Assembly (NCBI RefSeq): GCF_017814945.1
Contig: NZ_JAGIPX010000029.1
Location: forward strand, 41,692-105,691
Origin: Paraburkholderia sp. LEh10
GTDB taxonomy: Bacteria; Pseudomonadota; Gammaproteobacteria; Burkholderiales; Burkholderiaceae
DNA: 64,000 nucleotides
Reading direction: 5' to 3'
Shown here: positions 38,629-47,168 of the stretch, one piece after another
Layout: every line of letters begins with the position of its first letter
Numbering within the stretch: the stretch's first letter is position 1
Translations under genes and position numbers: made by a program
Notes under the pieces: model-generated
Seen by the model: only the letters and a program-made list of their open reading frames with translations
What the model was told of the DNA's origin: nothing
The model's database searches: none

Positions 38629-39309
38629 ATGAAGCGGGCGATGATCATCGGCGCCGTGCTTGCGGTTGCGGGAATGACGGGCGTGGGCGTCCTGTATGGA
38701 CGCGACTATCTCGACGGCATGCGCTTCGAAACGGCCATGAGCGAAATCGGCAAGACGGAGGAGGCCAATGCCGGCCAGTGGCCGCAGCCGCAGGAGACGT
38801 GTTTCTTTTGCCACGGACCGCACGGCCAGTCGTTCAATTCCTGGTATCCGGCGCTATCCGGACAGCCGCAAGCGTATGTCGTCGCGCAGTTGCACGCGTT
38901 CGCCAGCGGACAGCGCGATAACCCGTACATGGGTCCGCTCGCGCGCGCGCTCAGCGACGAGCAGATCAAGTCGCTGGCCGTCTATTTCGCCCAGCAGCGG
39001 CCCGCCAGAAACGAAACGCATCAGGCCGACAAAGCGCTGGAGATGCGGGGGCTTGCCCTGATCCAGGCGAGAAGCTGTCAGGCCTGTCACGGTGCATCGC
39101 TGTTGGGCAAAGATCAGGCGCCTCGCCTCGCGGGCCAGGGCGAGGCGTATCTGGCAAGTCAGCTAGCCGCCTTCAAATCCGGACGGCGTCATGACCCGCG
39201 CGGCGCGATGAATGGCATAGCGGCCACATTGTCCGATGATGACATCCGTTCGGTGGCCGGTTACCTCGCCGGCCTCGCGCCGGAGGAGCTGGCTTCCGGC
39301 ACGCAATAG
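38629..39309 (+). CDS. Membrane-anchored dihaem c-type cytochrome 1
   Basis: A 226-residue protein. An uncleaved-looking N-terminal hydrophobic anchor (MIIGAVLAVAGMTGVGVLYG) is followed by two c4-like haem domains: C58-FF-C61-H62 and C150-QA-C153-H154. Candidate distal ligand methionines are in NPYMGPLA and RGAMNGIA. ATG 38629 directly abuts the stop of the amine oxidase gene. It is predicted to face the periplasm and accept electrons from the flavoenzyme, passing them to the respiratory chain. Confidence 0.9.
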   Translation: MKRAMIIGAVLAVAGMTGVGVLYGRDYLDGMRFETAMSEIGKTEEANAGQWPQPQETCFFCHGPHGQSFNSWYPALSGQPQAYVVAQLHAFASGQRDNPYMGPLARALSDEQIKSLAVYFAQQRPARNETHQADKALEMRGLALIQARSCQACHGASLLGKDQAPRLAGQGEAYLASQLAAFKSGRRHDPRGAMNGIAATLSDDDIRSVAGYLAGLAPEELASGTQ

Positions 39310-39334
39310 CGGCCTCGTCTCTACAGAAAAGGAA

Positions 39335-39368
39335 ACAGGCAAGCAGGCAGGAGATCCCTGTCTTTTTT
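39335..39368 (+). terminator. Terminator-like element, module copy B
   Basis: ACAGG (39335-39339) can pair with CCTGT near 39357-39361, or a shorter CAGG/CCTG stem can form, followed by T6 (39363-39368). The CCCTGTCTTTTTTCAAC string matches the end of modules A and C, although the stem is less perfect here. Confidence 0.5.
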
Positions 39369-39390
39369 CAACGGCTTTAAATATGAAACT

Positions 39391-39407
39391 ATGACTAAGT
39401 TAATCAT
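39391..39407. promoter_or_regulatory. Candidate operator of unit B
   Basis: ATGACTAAGTTAATCAT is a near-perfect 17-bp palindrome (two symmetric mismatches plus the centre). It lies 28-29 nt after the CCCTGTC end of the terminator-like element, exactly as in modules A and C, and ~120 nt before the first gene of unit B. It is a likely TetR-type operator. Confidence 0.5.
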
Positions 39408-39529
39408 GATGTTCTAAATAAAGGCCGGTCCATGGCGACATGGCCGACCGCCTGCATCGCAGGCATTGCTGGCACCGTCCAGCATTTGATCGACGCAACT
39501 TTCGAGAAATCACGATTCTGGAGGAAAAC

Positions 39530-40660
39530 ATGGCAAAGCATCCCGTGGTTGTTTATGGCGCAAGTGGTTATACCGGCATGTTGATCATGGACTGGCTGAT
39601 CGACCAGGACATACCTTTTACGGCAGTCGCGCGCAACGCAAGCCGAGCGAAGGAAATGATGGCGCAGCGTGTGGTGCGTCTCGAGTCCGCGAACTACGAG
39701 ATCATCGAAGCCGAACACGATGTCGAGACGCTCACGGCAGCGTTCCGCGGCGCCAGGGTGGTGTGCAACACCGTCGGGCCGTTCTACAACTTCGGGCTGG
39801 TCGCCGTCGAGGCCGCGCTCAAGGCGGGCTGCCACTATCTCGACACGACCGGGGAGCAGGGCTATATCCGCTCGGTGCGCGAGAAGTTCGGCGCGCTGTA
39901 TCGCGAGGCGGGGCTGCTGGTGTCGCCGTCGATCGCCTACATGTACTCGTACGCCGAAATCGCCGCCGAACTGGCGCTCGAAACGCCCGGTGTCGATGCA
40001 CTGGAAACGGCCACGTTGACACGCGGCCCGCGCGCGGCGGCCGGCGTGAGCGTGGGCTCGACGGCGACGATTTTCGAAGGCTATCGCCAGGAAGCGTGCT
40101 ACCTGTGGGAGAAGAAGCTCACACCACACGCGGCGAACGCATCGTTCAACGTCGCTTCTGCTGAGTTCATGCAGCCGGTGTTCTGTCTGCCTTGGGGCGG
40201 CACGTCGCTGCCGGTTCACTTCGAGCACGATTCGCGGGTGCGCAGCTGCATTTCGGCTGTGGGCTTCTACGACAACAACGTGATGCAGGCGGTGCATGCG
40301 TTCGGGCAGAAATGGGATGCTGAGTACCGGCATCTGTCGCGCGAGCAGCAGGACGCGATTCTGAAGCAGGTGGTTGATTCCACCACGCCCTCCATGCCGC
40401 CGCGCGAACGCACGACGGTTCAGCGCACCGTCGATTTCGCGATCGGACGCGGCCAACTCGCGTCTGTGCGCGCGACGGTCTATGGGATCACGCCGTACAT
40501 CGCAACGGGCGCGCTGCAGACGGCCTGCGCGATCAAGCTGCTCGATGGCGAGACGGCGAAGGTCGGCTTCGCGTCCGGCTCGAAAGCCTTCGGACATCGT
40601 TACCTGCTCGGGTTCCTGGAGCAGCGTGGGCTCGCGCGTGCGTCCGTGTCGCAGCTTTGA
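39530..40660 (+). CDS. Saccharopine-dehydrogenase-like NAD(P) reductase
   Basis: A 376-residue protein. The N-terminal Rossmann motif VVVYGASGYTGMLIMDWL and the later phrases CNTVGPFYNFGLVAVEAAL, GCHYLDTTGEQGYI are those of the saccharopine-dehydrogenase/trans-acting enoyl reductase-like family, whose members act on varied substrates. The C-terminal half ends TGALQTACAIKLLDG...SKAFGHRYLLGFLEQRGL. ATG 39530 has GGAGGAAAA upstream. It is the first gene of unit B with an acyl-CoA synthetase, a thiolase-like protein and a FAD oxidoreductase. A reductive or retro-condensing role in the CoA pathway is possible; the substrate is not known. Confidence 0.8.
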   Translation: MAKHPVVVYGASGYTGMLIMDWLIDQDIPFTAVARNASRAKEMMAQRVVRLESANYEIIEAEHDVETLTAAFRGARVVCNTVGPFYNFGLVAVEAALKAGCHYLDTTGEQGYIRSVREKFGALYREAGLLVSPSIAYMYSYAEIAAELALETPGVDALETATLTRGPRAAAGVSVGSTATIFEGYRQEACYLWEKKLTPHAANASFNVASAEFMQPVFCLPWGGTSLPVHFEHDSRVRSCISAVGFYDNNVMQAVHAFGQKWDAEYRHLSREQQDAILKQVVDSTTPSMPPRERTTVQRTVDFAIGRGQLASVRATVYGITPYIATGALQTACAIKLLDGETAKVGFASGSKAFGHRYLLGFLEQRGLARASVSQL

Positions 40661-40702
40661 TCCACGTTGCCCTATCCGAACCGAATCAAGGGAACACGCG
40701 AA

Positions 40703-42256
40703 ATGGCAATCATTGATTTCTTCGACCGGGGTTGGCGCATCAACCCCGAGGGTATCGCTTACATTCAGGACGAGCGCAGCCATACTTTCCAGGAGATTGG
40801 CGAACTCTCGTGCCGCATCGCCAATGGGCTGCTTGCCGCCGGATTCGCCAAGGAAGCGAAAGCGGCCGTCTGGGCGGATAACGACGTCACGGCCTGGGCC
40901 TGCACGCTGGGGCTCTGGCGTGCGGGGATGGCCTGGATACCCGTCAACGGACGCAACGCGCCCGCCGAGAACCAGTTCATTCTCGATTTCTTCGACTGCG
41001 AAGTGCTGTTCTTTCATCAGGCGTTCGCACCCGCGATCGACGCATTGCGTCCCAGCCTGCCGAAAGTCGCGCTCTGGATCTGTATCGATGCGGACCTGCC
41101 CTGGGCGCCATCGCTTGCAACGTGGAGCGCGAATCAGCCTTCGACTAAACCGTCTGTCGACTACCACATGGACGACGTCGTCACGCTCTCGGCAACGGGT
41201 GGAACGACAGGTACGCCGAAGGGCGTGATGAATACGCATCGCGCGTTTCAGTCGTACTTCGCGCAATTCATGATGGCGTTCCACTACGGCACCGGGCGTC
41301 CCGTAAATCTCGCCGCCGCGCCGATGACCCATACCGCCGGGATGCTGTCGCTTCCATGCACGGCGCGCGGCGGCACGGTCGTCGTGCTGACGAAGCCCGA
41401 CCCGGCACAGTTGCTGTTCGCGATTGCAAGGCATCGCGTGACTGAGTTTTTTCTGCCGCCCACGGTGATCTATCGCCTGCTCGATATTCCGGGCATCGAG
41501 AAGCGCGACTTCTCTTCGCTCAAATACTTTCTGTATGGCGCCGCGCCGATGTCGGTGGACAAGCTCAAGCGCGCGATCGACGTGTTTGGTCCAGTCATGA
41601 CGGGCGGCTACGGCCAGACTGAAGCGCCGGCGTCGATTTCCTACCTGACGCCGGCCGAGCATTTCGTCGATGGCAAGCTGGCGCCCGACGAACGCCTGTC
41701 GTCGGTTGGGCGTCCCAATCCGCTCATTCGCGTCGAGATCGTGAACGATCGGGGCGACGAGCTGCCGCAAGGCGAGACGGGCGAAATATGCGTGCGCGGC
41801 GATCTCGTGATGAAGGGCTATTACAAGGCGCCGGACAAGACCGCTGAGACGATCATCGACGGCTGGCTGCATACGGGCGATATCGGCCATATCGACGCCG
41901 AAGGCTATCTGCATATCACCGACCGCAAGAAGGACATGATCATCAGCGGCGGGTTCAACGTGTACCCGAGCGAAGTCGAACAGGTCATCTGGGCGCATCC
42001 GGCCGTGCAGGACTGCGCGGTGATCGGCGTGCCCGACGACAAATGGGGCGAGGCCGTAAAGGCGGTCGTGGAGCTGAACGCGGGCCAGAGCGTGAGCGCC
42101 GAAGAACTTCTCGCGCTGTGCAAGGAGAAGCTCGGCTCGGTCAAGACGCCGAAAAGCGTGGACTTCGTCGCCGCACTGCCACGCAGCACGGTCGGCAAAG
42201 TGTTGAAGAAAGACCTGCGCGAGCAGTACTGGCAGGGTGAGCAACGCAGAATCTGA
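40703..42256 (+). CDS. Acyl-CoA synthetase (AMP-binding, long/medium-chain type)
   Basis: A 517-residue ANL-superfamily adenylating enzyme. AMP-binding motif LSATGGTTGTPKGVMNTH, adenylation motif GGYGQTEAPAS, hinge region TGDIGHIDAEGYLHITDRKKDMIISGG... (split by me at motif level), and the catalytic lysine region STVGKVLKKDLR near the C-terminus are all visible. It would activate a carboxylic acid with ATP and CoA. ATG 40703 is preceded by AAGGGAACA. Together with the thiolase-like protein it should feed a beta-oxidation-type route for the skeleton left after amine removal. Confidence 0.92.
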   Translation: MAIIDFFDRGWRINPEGIAYIQDERSHTFQEIGELSCRIANGLLAAGFAKEAKAAVWADNDVTAWACTLGLWRAGMAWIPVNGRNAPAENQFILDFFDCEVLFFHQAFAPAIDALRPSLPKVALWICIDADLPWAPSLATWSANQPSTKPSVDYHMDDVVTLSATGGTTGTPKGVMNTHRAFQSYFAQFMMAFHYGTGRPVNLAAAPMTHTAGMLSLPCTARGGTVVVLTKPDPAQLLFAIARHRVTEFFLPPTVIYRLLDIPGIEKRDFSSLKYFLYGAAPMSVDKLKRAIDVFGPVMTGGYGQTEAPASISYLTPAEHFVDGKLAPDERLSSVGRPNPLIRVEIVNDRGDELPQGETGEICVRGDLVMKGYYKAPDKTAETIIDGWLHTGDIGHIDAEGYLHITDRKKDMIISGGFNVYPSEVEQVIWAHPAVQDCAVIGVPDDKWGEAVKAVVELNAGQSVSAEELLALCKEKLGSVKTPKSVDFVAALPRSTVGKVLKKDLREQYWQGEQRRI

Positions 42257-42267
42257 GTTCAACCATC

Positions 42268-43509
42268 ATGACCAAAATCTATATCGCCGGCATTGCGATG
42301 ACCGTGTTCGGCCGGCACTTCGAGCGCAGCCTTGACGACCTCGCGGGCGAGGCGCTGCGCGGCGCGCTGGAGGACGCCGGATGCAGCGCCGATGCCGTGC
42401 GCGCGGCCTTCTATGCGGGCATCACGAACGGGGCGCTGCAAGGCCAGATGTCGATTCCGGGGCAGGTCGTCTTCAGCAAGACGGGGATCGAAGGGATTCC
42501 GGTGTTCAACGTCGAGAATGCCTGCGCATCCGGCAGCACCGCGGTGCATCTCGCCGTCCAGCACCTCAAGGCCGGCGCCTGCGATGTCGCGCTCGCGCTC
42601 GGCGCGGAAAAGATGAACGTCGAAGACAAGGCAAAGTCTTTCGCCTTGTTCAATGCGGGCTGGGACGTATCCCGCGTCGATGAGAACTTCGCGACGCTGG
42701 CAAAGCTGGGCGAAGGCATCGAGCCGCCGCCCGGATCTGAGTCCGACAGGCCGTACAGCCGTTTCATGAAGATCTATGCCGCGTTCTGCCGGCATCACAT
42801 GAAGACGTACGGCACCACGCAGCGCCAGATCGCGGCGGTTTCGTCGAAGAATCATCTGCATTCCGCCTACAACCCTTACTCCCAGTTCCGGCAGTCGTTC
42901 ACGATCGAGGAAATACTCGCTGCTCCGCCCATCACTTATCCGATCACGCTACCGATGTGCGCGCCCATATCCGACGGGGCCGCCGCGGCGATCCTGTGCA
43001 CCGAAGAGGGACTCGAGCGCATCGGCGCGGACCGTGACCGATGCATCCGGATTGCGGCGAGCGTGATTCGAAGCTTCACGCATCGGCGTGCCGACCAGCC
43101 GGAGCAGAGCATCGGCCGCCTCGCCGCGCTGCAGGCATACGAGCAGGCGGGACTCGGTCCGCAGGACATGCACGTGGCGGAAGTGCACGACGCCTCGGCG
43201 ATGGGGGAAATCATCCAGGCCGAAAACCTGGGGCTCGCGCGGCTCGGTGAAGGCGGACCCGCTGCCGAGCGCGGCGAGTTCACGCTAGGCGGGCGCATTC
43301 CCATCAACACTTCTGGCGGGCTCGAATCGAAAGGCCACCCGCTGGGCGCGACGGGTATCGGTCAGCTTTACGAACTGGTCACTCAGCTGCGCGGGGAAGC
43401 CGGTGTCCGGCAAGTGCCGGGCGCGCATCACGCGATTCAGGAAAACGGCGGCGGCTTGCAGGGCGTCGAGGAAGCCGCGCTCGCGATCCACATTCTGAGC
43501 AAAACTTGA
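42268..43509 (+). CDS. Thiolase-family acyltransferase (SCP-x/lipid-transfer type)
   Basis: A 413-residue thiolase-fold protein. The nucleophilic cysteine region is VENACASGSTAVHLAV (C86), and the C-terminal HDASAMGE and GGLESKGHPLGATG segments carry the conserved histidine. The usual second cysteine motif is of the SCP-x/lipid-transfer-like form, as in steroid and side-chain degradation clusters, rather than a classical acetyl-CoA acetyltransferase. ATG 42268 lies 11 nt after the acyl-CoA synthetase. It probably cleaves beta-ketoacyl-CoA intermediates of the pathway. Confidence 0.88.
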   Translation: MTKIYIAGIAMTVFGRHFERSLDDLAGEALRGALEDAGCSADAVRAAFYAGITNGALQGQMSIPGQVVFSKTGIEGIPVFNVENACASGSTAVHLAVQHLKAGACDVALALGAEKMNVEDKAKSFALFNAGWDVSRVDENFATLAKLGEGIEPPPGSESDRPYSRFMKIYAAFCRHHMKTYGTTQRQIAAVSSKNHLHSAYNPYSQFRQSFTIEEILAAPPITYPITLPMCAPISDGAAAAILCTEEGLERIGADRDRCIRIAASVIRSFTHRRADQPEQSIGRLAALQAYEQAGLGPQDMHVAEVHDASAMGEIIQAENLGLARLGEGGPAAERGEFTLGGRIPINTSGGLESKGHPLGATGIGQLYELVTQLRGEAGVRQVPGAHHAIQENGGGLQGVEEAALAIHILSKT

Positions 43510-44840
43510 TGAAGGGGGGCGACGTGGACAAGTATCGGACGCTGGGCGGATGGGTGGAAAGACCGGATGACCCGCAGCCTGAGCTGGAGGGCGACGTTAG
43601 TGCGGATGTCGTGATCGTCGGCGCCGGTTTCGCCGGCCTTTACGCGGCCTTGGAGCTGGTCGCGCATGGCGTGAACGTGGTCGTGCTGGAGCGGGAGTTC
43701 GCCGGCTTTGGTGCGAGCGGGCGCAATGCAGGGTATCTTGCGGGCGCCCTCGGACTCGAATATGACCTCTTCCTCAAACGCATAGGTCACGACAAGGCGA
43801 GGAACATCGTCAGCTTCTATGAAAAGGCCGTGGACTTCGTCGAAGGAAAGCTCGAAGAGCACAAGATCGACTGCGATTACAACCAGTCCGGGTTGATCCG
43901 CGCAGGCATCGATCCTTCTCAGGAGAAGAAAGTTCGCGAGGGCATGCGGATCGGTGCCCAGCTGGGCTTTCAATCCGAGTTTCTGGATCGGGCGGAAATG
44001 CGCGCCCGCGGAATCCCGCCGGCGTTTCTGTTCGGCAACTATGTGTCCCGCGGCGGCACGCTCGATCCCGGCAAGTACGTGGTGGGCTTGAGGCGCGCCG
44101 CGCTGCGCGCCGGCGTGAGGATCTGCGAGAACACGCCACTGCTATCCTGGACCGATGGCCCCGTCATCAAGGTACGCACGCCGCGAGGCAGCGCGAGCGC
44201 CCCCGTGCTGATGTTCGCGACCAACGCCTACACGCCGCAGTTGGGCCTTCTTGTGAACAAGGTGGTGCCGTTGAGGGTCTCGGCGATCGAGACCGAGCCG
44301 CTTTCCGAAGCCCAACTGAGGGCGCTGGGCTGGCCGCGGCGCGAAGGCATCGTGACGGCGCACTGGACCATGGAAAGTCATCGCCTGACCGCACGCAACA
44401 CGCTCGTCGCGACTACCAAGCGAATCCACTACCCCTACGGATCGAAGACCCCGAATGTGCGGGACGACGGCCACTACCGCGAGTTGAGGACGGCGCTGCA
44501 CGATCGCTTTCCGGCCTTGAATGGCATCGCGCTGCGCGCATGCTGGAGCGGCTACATCAGCCTGGCCAATGATGCGCTGCCGGTTGTCGGCACGACGGGG
44601 ACGAACCAGAACATCTATTACTCAGCCGGGTGTTCGGGACACGGCGTCGCCAGCCAGTCGATGGTGGGACACATGATCGCCGAACAGATTCGTGGCATCG
44701 GGAATCCACTGCTCGCAGGACTGCATCACCGCACGCCATCGACGTGGCCCGAGCCGTTGCGATGGTGCGCGATAAACAGCGTGTTAGGCGTCGCGAACAT
44801 GCTCGACGATCGGCTCAACAACAAGGTACGCGTTGCCTAG
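43509..44840 (+). CDS. FAD-dependent oxidoreductase, DAO/PuuB-like
   Basis: About 443 residues. The FAD motif VVIVGAGFAGLYAALELVAHG is near the N-terminus, then FGASGRNAGYLAGALG; the C-terminal LPVVGTTGTNQNIYYSAGCSGHGVA is characteristic of the gamma-glutamylputrescine oxidase (PuuB)-like branch. ATG 43509 overlaps the thiolase stop (TGATG). GTG 43524, with AAGGGGGG close upstream, is an alternative start that would give VDKYRTLGGW. No signal peptide is seen, so it is cytosolic. It is probably another amine- or amino-acid-oxidising flavoenzyme of the same pathway, and the last gene of unit B. Confidence 0.86.
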   Translation: MKGGDVDKYRTLGGWVERPDDPQPELEGDVSADVVIVGAGFAGLYAALELVAHGVNVVVLEREFAGFGASGRNAGYLAGALGLEYDLFLKRIGHDKARNIVSFYEKAVDFVEGKLEEHKIDCDYNQSGLIRAGIDPSQEKKVREGMRIGAQLGFQSEFLDRAEMRARGIPPAFLFGNYVSRGGTLDPGKYVVGLRRAALRAGVRICENTPLLSWTDGPVIKVRTPRGSASAPVLMFATNAYTPQLGLLVNKVVPLRVSAIETEPLSEAQLRALGWPRREGIVTAHWTMESHRLTARNTLVATTKRIHYPYGSKTPNVRDDGHYRELRTALHDRFPALNGIALRACWSGYISLANDALPVVGTTGTNQNIYYSAGCSGHGVASQSMVGHMIAEQIRGIGNPLLAGLHHRTPSTWPEPLRWCAINSVLGVANMLDDRLNNKVRVA

Positions 44841-44922
44841 GCCCGCCGACATGATGCGAGGCCGTTGTAAGGTATAGTCATGTTTACCCAGAGAACCGTC
44901 AGTGTGACCCTCTCCTTTCACG

Positions 44923-45639
44923 ATGAGAACCACTGCAATCAAGGCGGAAACGATGACCGTGCCAAATCAGCAGCGCACCACCCGTAAGGGGCGCACATCG
45001 AGCGCAGTATCTTCGGCAACGCCGCCCGACGGCCTGCGGGCCCAAGGCATACGGACGCGCAACGCCATCGTGCGCGTTGCACGGAAGCTTCTGCTCGAAA
45101 ATGGCCCGATGGAATTCTCGCAGCGTGCTGTCGCTCTGAGCGCGGGAATCAGCGTCAGCAATCTCCAGTACTACTTCCCCACAAGACCCGCTATCCTGCG
45201 CGCGGTCATGGCGCCCGTCATCGAAGGCTATCTCGATGCGCTGAAACGCGCGCTCAAGGACAATGCTTCGCCGCGTGAGACGATCGAGGCCATCCTGGAC
45301 ATGTCCCTTCAGGACGCGAAGGATTCGAAGAATATTCCGTTGTGGTGGCATTTCTTTTCGCTCGCCTCCACTGATCCCGAGTGCGCGCAAATGCGCGACG
45401 AGTGGTACGACACGCTGACGAAAGAGTTCGCCGAGCTCATTCGTTCCGTGAACCCGAAGCGTGGGGCGGCCGAGAGCGCCCACATCGCCGTATTGCTCAT
45501 TTCGATGGTCGACGGCATGACGCTCCATCTCGGAACCGCGCGCAATAAGCGCGCCTATATGCGAGGATTCGAATCGACCTTCCTTGCGGTCGCGCGTAGC
45601 CTCGTGTGGGGAAAGTCGCTGGACGTCGAGGCCGCCTAG
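44923..45639 (+). CDS. TetR/AcrR-family regulator
   Basis: A 238-residue (or 228 from ATG 44953, which has AAGGCGGAA upstream) TetR protein. The HTH is GPMEFSQRAVALSAGISVSNLQYYFPTRPAILRAVM. The recognition helix part NLQYYF is identical to that of unit 1 in the tandem TetR protein, suggesting overlapping operators. The C-domain (DMSLQDAKDSKNIPLWWHFFSLA...) is ligand-type. It lies between units B and C in the same orientation and is followed by terminator module C. It may control units B and C. Confidence 0.88.
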   Translation: MRTTAIKAETMTVPNQQRTTRKGRTSSAVSSATPPDGLRAQGIRTRNAIVRVARKLLLENGPMEFSQRAVALSAGISVSNLQYYFPTRPAILRAVMAPVIEGYLDALKRALKDNASPRETIEAILDMSLQDAKDSKNIPLWWHFFSLASTDPECAQMRDEWYDTLTKEFAELIRSVNPKRGAAESAHIAVLLISMVDGMTLHLGTARNKRAYMRGFESTFLAVARSLVWGKSLDVEAA

Positions 45640-45670
45640 CCGCCCGAGGCGCAAGCACGGCAATAGCGGA

Positions 45671-45697
45671 GACAGGGGAATACCCTGTCTTTTTTTT
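45671..45697 (+). terminator. Terminator, module copy C
   Basis: The stem GACAGGG/CCCTGTC (45671-45677 with 45683-45689) with a GAATA loop is followed by T8. It is the strongest of the three copies and ends the TetR transcript. Confidence 0.8.
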
Positions 45698-45716
45698 CAA
45701 CAACTAGTTTTGTAGA

Positions 45717-45734
45717 GTTACCTATGTTTTGTAT
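45717..45734. promoter_or_regulatory. Candidate operator of unit C
   Basis: GTTACCTATGTTTTGTAT aligns with the unit A operator (shared ACCTA..TTTGT.AT) and lies 28 nt after the terminator stem, as in module A. It has poor internal symmetry. It is ~75 nt before the acyl-CoA dehydrogenase start. Confidence 0.4.
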
Positions 45735-45807
45735 TGTTATCTATTAACCGTCGAGCAGGAATTTCGGCAAGACGGGTGATATCCGTCCAGAAGAGGGGAA
45801 CACTGAA

Positions 45808-47097
45808 ATGATTCGTCTGCACAAGTCCGTAGCGTTGCCCTTGGCCGGTCTGACCGGTTTTGAAACTCCGTTGAGCGAAGAGGAGCGAGCGATACAGGAC
45901 ACCGTCCATCGTTTTGCCCGGGACGTGCTGAACCCGCTCGGCCGGGAACTGGATCGCATGACGCCCGAGGACGTCATCGCTCCCGGGTCGCCGTACTGGA
46001 CGGCCATGTTCGAGAGTGCAAAGCTCGGCCTTGATCCGCAACTCATCGCGCAGTTTCCGCCCGAGGTCGCGGTGCGCATCGAATCGATGATCGGCGAGGA
46101 GCTCGGTTGGGGCGACGCGGGGCTCGCAATCTCGATCGGCGTTGCGACCGCGCCTTTGATGATGGCCCAGTCGCTCGGCAATCAGGAACTGATCGACATG
46201 TGCACCGGCAAGATCGGCTGCTGGATGAACACGCAGCCGGACCGTGGTACGGACGCCGCGATTCTCTATCGCGATGAACTCAGCGCGGCGGGGAAGCAGC
46301 CGACTGGGAACGTCACGGCGAAAGTAGGGGCCGACGAAATCATCATCAACGGCCAGAGCTCGGCGTGGATTTCGAACGGATCGATCGCACAGGTCGCGCT
46401 GGCTTACATGGCTGCGGATTACGGCGACGGCTACTACGGCGCGGGCGAACATGGTGCCTTTACCAACGGCCTGGGCGTGATCATTCCGCTCGATCTGCCA
46501 GGTATTTCGCGCGGCAAGCCGCTCGACAAGATTGGCCAGCGCTCGCTGCCGCAGGGCGAAATCTATTTCGACAACGTGAGGGTGCCGAAGCGCTTTGCGA
46601 TTGCATTGAAGGACGATTATCTCGGCAATCTGGCTTCGACCTGGTCGTACGCCGGCACGCACATGTGCCAGGTGTTCGTCGGCGTCGCCCGCGCTGCGTT
46701 CGAACTCGCACTGGCTTATTGCCATCAACGCAGGCAAGGTGGAGCGCTTCTGATCGAGCATCAGATGACCCAATTGCGCGTCGGCGACATGCTGCGCCGT
46801 CTTGAGATGGCGCGCGCCATCGCGCGACGCAGCCTCGCTTATGCGCGCATGTCGCCGCAGAGTCACCCGTACGTGACGGCGCAGGCCAAGGTCAGCGTCA
46901 CGGATGAAGCGATGAAGATCACGAACGAGGCGTTCCAGCTCTTTGGCGGCAATGGCACCACGCGCGAATTTCCAATCGAGAAGATCTTTCGCGATGCCCG
47001 GTCTGCGCTGATCGAAGATGGCGAGAACTACCACCTCACCTTGCGTCTGGGCGTGCTGGCAGGAAAGCTGTATCAGAACGGATGGGCACAGGAATAG
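45808..47097 (+). CDS. Acyl-CoA dehydrogenase
   Basis: A 429-residue flavoprotein of the acyl-CoA dehydrogenase family. The N-terminal helical domain (LSEEERAIQDTVHRFARDVLNPLG) is followed by the central beta domain (INGQSSAWISNGSIAQVAL) and the C-terminal helical domain (GVARAAFELALAYCHQRRQGG, then FQLFGGNGTTREFPIEKIFRDARSALIEDG). It oxidises an acyl-CoA to the 2-enoyl-CoA with FAD. ATG 45808 has AGGGGAACAC upstream. It is the first gene of unit C and continues the CoA pathway begun by the unit B synthetase and thiolase. Confidence 0.9.
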   Translation: MIRLHKSVALPLAGLTGFETPLSEEERAIQDTVHRFARDVLNPLGRELDRMTPEDVIAPGSPYWTAMFESAKLGLDPQLIAQFPPEVAVRIESMIGEELGWGDAGLAISIGVATAPLMMAQSLGNQELIDMCTGKIGCWMNTQPDRGTDAAILYRDELSAAGKQPTGNVTAKVGADEIIINGQSSAWISNGSIAQVALAYMAADYGDGYYGAGEHGAFTNGLGVIIPLDLPGISRGKPLDKIGQRSLPQGEIYFDNVRVPKRFAIALKDDYLGNLASTWSYAGTHMCQVFVGVARAAFELALAYCHQRRQGGALLIEHQMTQLRVGDMLRRLEMARAIARRSLAYARMSPQSHPYVTAQAKVSVTDEAMKITNEAFQLFGGNGTTREFPIEKIFRDARSALIEDGENYHLTLRLGVLAGKLYQNGWAQE

Positions 47098-47168
47098 ATG
47101 ACGATTTTCCTGCAAGGCGATTGAGCAAGATCATAAATTAGGATTGCAAATGAGCAATACACGCAGAT

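Noticed and set aside
39404..42262. A 952-residue minus-strand open frame opposite unit B
   Set aside because: It runs antisense to genes with clear family motifs; its composition (His/Arg/Asp-rich, no motifs) is the usual shadow of a GC-rich coding strand.
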